Of a stretch of DNA of 6,892 nt, positions 5,862-6,892 are shown in pieces (position 1 is the first letter of the stretch; each line of letters begins with the position of its first letter). Source of the stretch: Ferruginibacter sp. (GTDB lineage Bacteria > Bacteroidota > Bacteroidia > Chitinophagales > Chitinophagaceae). The notes beneath the pieces were generated by a model. The model did no database searches. It worked only from the letters and a program-made list of their open reading frames with translations, and had not been told where the DNA came from. Both the position numbers and the translations under genes were made by a program. The stretch covers positions 1 through 6,892 of the forward strand of contig JANYFI010000153.1 of NCBI GenBank assembly GCA_025362765.1. The letters are read 5' to 3'.

Positions 5862-6644
5862 TTATAGGATTTTATCAATAATAAGATTGATAATTTCTAT
5901 TGCAATCAAAACGATTACTATCAGTTCCAGGGTATTGCTGTGCGAATGCTGGTTAATATCTTTTAGTATTTCCAGGTTATCTCTTACCGTATTTAAATTA
6001 TCCTGCAAACTGCTGTGTCGTAATTTTATATCCAGTTCCCTGCTCAGGTCATTGTTGATCTGGTTCAGGTATTCATCGTTCCAGGTAAGGTTGGGACTAT
6101 CGAAAATGTAAATATTTTGTGTGATTTTATTTTTAAGATTCAGCAGCCTCCCAATGTATTTTAACAGCGATTTTCCCTTGATAGAAAACTTCCCTTTTTC
6201 TTCCAGTTCCATGGTGAACTGAAAAGTTTGATGCAGCAGTATATTCGATTGCTCAATATAATAATCCAGCGCAACGGATTGTGCTATGTTAAGCATAATA
6301 ATTTTTGCAATGTCTATAGTCAGCGCTTTTATAATCAGGCGGTCAAAGATAACTTTATACGAAACGTCGGGATTAATCTCTACGTCAAAATTTTCTCTTT
6401 TCAGTTCGTCGCTTCCCAGTTTTAAAATGGTACGCACGGAGTTAATGATATTGGTTTGCATGCTGTAATCAACTCCAAAAAAAACGATGCTTCCATAATC
6501 AAAAATACCGATGTAAGTATACTCTTCCACATTATACATTAACTCAGTAGGGTCGGCATAAATACAGTTAAAGGCCAGGTTATTTTTCAACTCTTTTAAA
6601 TCAAGCCTGTCGCCGAGATGATAGCCGGTAATTGTTTTTTTCAT
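5862..6644 (-). CDS. RMD1/DUF155-family (YagE-like) membrane-anchored protein
   Basis: The 260-residue product matches the RMD1/DUF155 family, known from yeast Rmd1 and human RMND1 as well as bacteria, whose biochemical function in bacteria is not established. Visible signatures are the DYGSIVFFG motif (49-57) in the N-terminal half, the FDSPNLTWND segment (181-190, family form roughly D-x-P-D-x-x-W), a helical, coiled-coil-prone stretch with LRHSSLQDNLNTVRDNLEIL (208-227), and a C-terminal hydrophobic helix TLELIVIVLIAIEIINLII (238-256). In the family this last segment is a membrane anchor preceded by an R/T-LEWIII-like motif; here it is the last feature before a four-residue tail. The length is typical. 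Mitochondrial relatives support translation and anchor to the inner membrane, so a tail-anchored inner-membrane protein with most of its mass in the cytoplasm is a reasonable inference. The start at MKKTIT is preceded by 85 bp of non-coding sequence. Confidence 0.85.
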   Translation of the reverse strand: MKKTITGYHLGDRLDLKELKNNLAFNCIYADPTELMYNVEEYTYIGIFDYGSIVFFGVDYSMQTNIINSVRTILKLGSDELKRENFDVEINPDVSYKVIFDRLIIKALTIDIAKIIMLNIAQSVALDYYIEQSNILLHQTFQFTMELEEKGKFSIKGKSLLKYIGRLLNLKNKITQNIYIFDSPNLTWNDEYLNQINNDLSRELDIKLRHSSLQDNLNTVRDNLEILKDINQHSHSNTLELIVIVLIAIEIINLIIDKIL

Positions 6645-6729
6645 ACTGATAAACTATTTACGGTTGGTGCTTAATTAATCTTTAACAGGTAAATATACAC
6701 TGCCGCATTGTGATGGTAAATAAACAATT

Positions 6730-6892
6730 TTACGGCAGCAATACAAGTTTCGCATACAGTTTTTCCAGCTTATTGATAGCGACTGGCAACACTGGTTCAA
6801 AACCACCCCGATGAACAAAGAATAAGTCCGTATACTTTCCTACGCCGGGCGCGAGTTCCGCAACCTTTTTTGCAATATAGATCGATGACGCT
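6730..6892 (-). CDS. C-terminal end of an unrecognised protein (5' part beyond window edge)
   Basis: On the minus strand an open frame enters from the right edge and ends at a TAA (6730-6732), giving 53 residues. The fragment includes VAELAPGVGKYTDLFFVHRGG and ends in KLEKLYAKLVLLP. The other minus-strand frame I translated through this stretch is closed by a stop. The mixture of charged and hydrophobic residues looks like a folded cytoplasmic protein, but there is too little to name a family. It lies 85 bp upstream of the RMD1-family gene in the same direction; co-transcription is possible but not shown. Confidence 0.6.
   Translation of the reverse strand, partial: ASSIYIAKKVAELAPGVGKYTDLFFVHRGGFEPVLPVAINKLEKLYAKLVLLP

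Noticed and set aside
5887..6468. Three short plus-strand open frames (74, 65 and 60 aa)
   Set aside because: All lie opposite the RMD1/DUF155-family gene and show no protein features of their own.

Overview
The window reads as a chromosomal segment of a Bacteroidota bacterium, probably from the Chitinophagaceae/Sphingobacteriia side. This is inferred from protein character: a TonB-dependent receptor with STN and carboxypeptidase-like domains, an ECF sigma factor paired with a membrane protein ending in a PorT-like beta-barrel, an Asn/Ser/Thr-rich periplasmic linker, and starts without clear Shine-Dalgarno sequences. Every gene I can support lies on the minus strand, so transcription runs from high to low coordinates. 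I see no tRNA, rRNA, CRISPR array or insertion sequence.

Right side (6892 to 5395): the C-terminal end of an unrecognised protein (6730-6892), a 260-aa RMD1/DUF155-family protein with a C-terminal membrane anchor (5862-6644), and a 107-aa lipoprotein (5395-5718). These look like independent or loosely linked genes.

Centre and left (5394 to 1): an apparent cell-surface signalling locus. An ECF sigma factor (4530-5111) overlaps by four bases (ATGA) a 550-aa protein (2881-4533). That protein has an anti-sigma-like cytoplasmic N-terminus, one inner-membrane helix, a linker of about 230 residues and a C-terminal outer-membrane beta-barrel, an architecture like the dual-membrane-spanning anti-sigma (Dma) proteins described in Bacteroides. 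After a 298-bp gap comes an exported protein of unknown function (1833-2582), separated by one base from the start of a TonB-dependent receptor (1-1831) that runs off the left edge.

The two halves of the locus are linked by a candidate shared promoter. The same bipartite sequence, AAATTTGTCA, 16 bases, then TGC, occurs on the minus strand upstream of the sigma gene (5242-5270) and upstream of the exported protein/receptor pair (2707-2735), at almost the same distance from each start codon (about 130 and 125 bases). The working model is that a surface or envelope signal acting on the barrel frees the sigma factor, which then activates its own operon and the receptor operon. The gene identities are well supported by sequence; the promoter, the signal and the substrate are inference.
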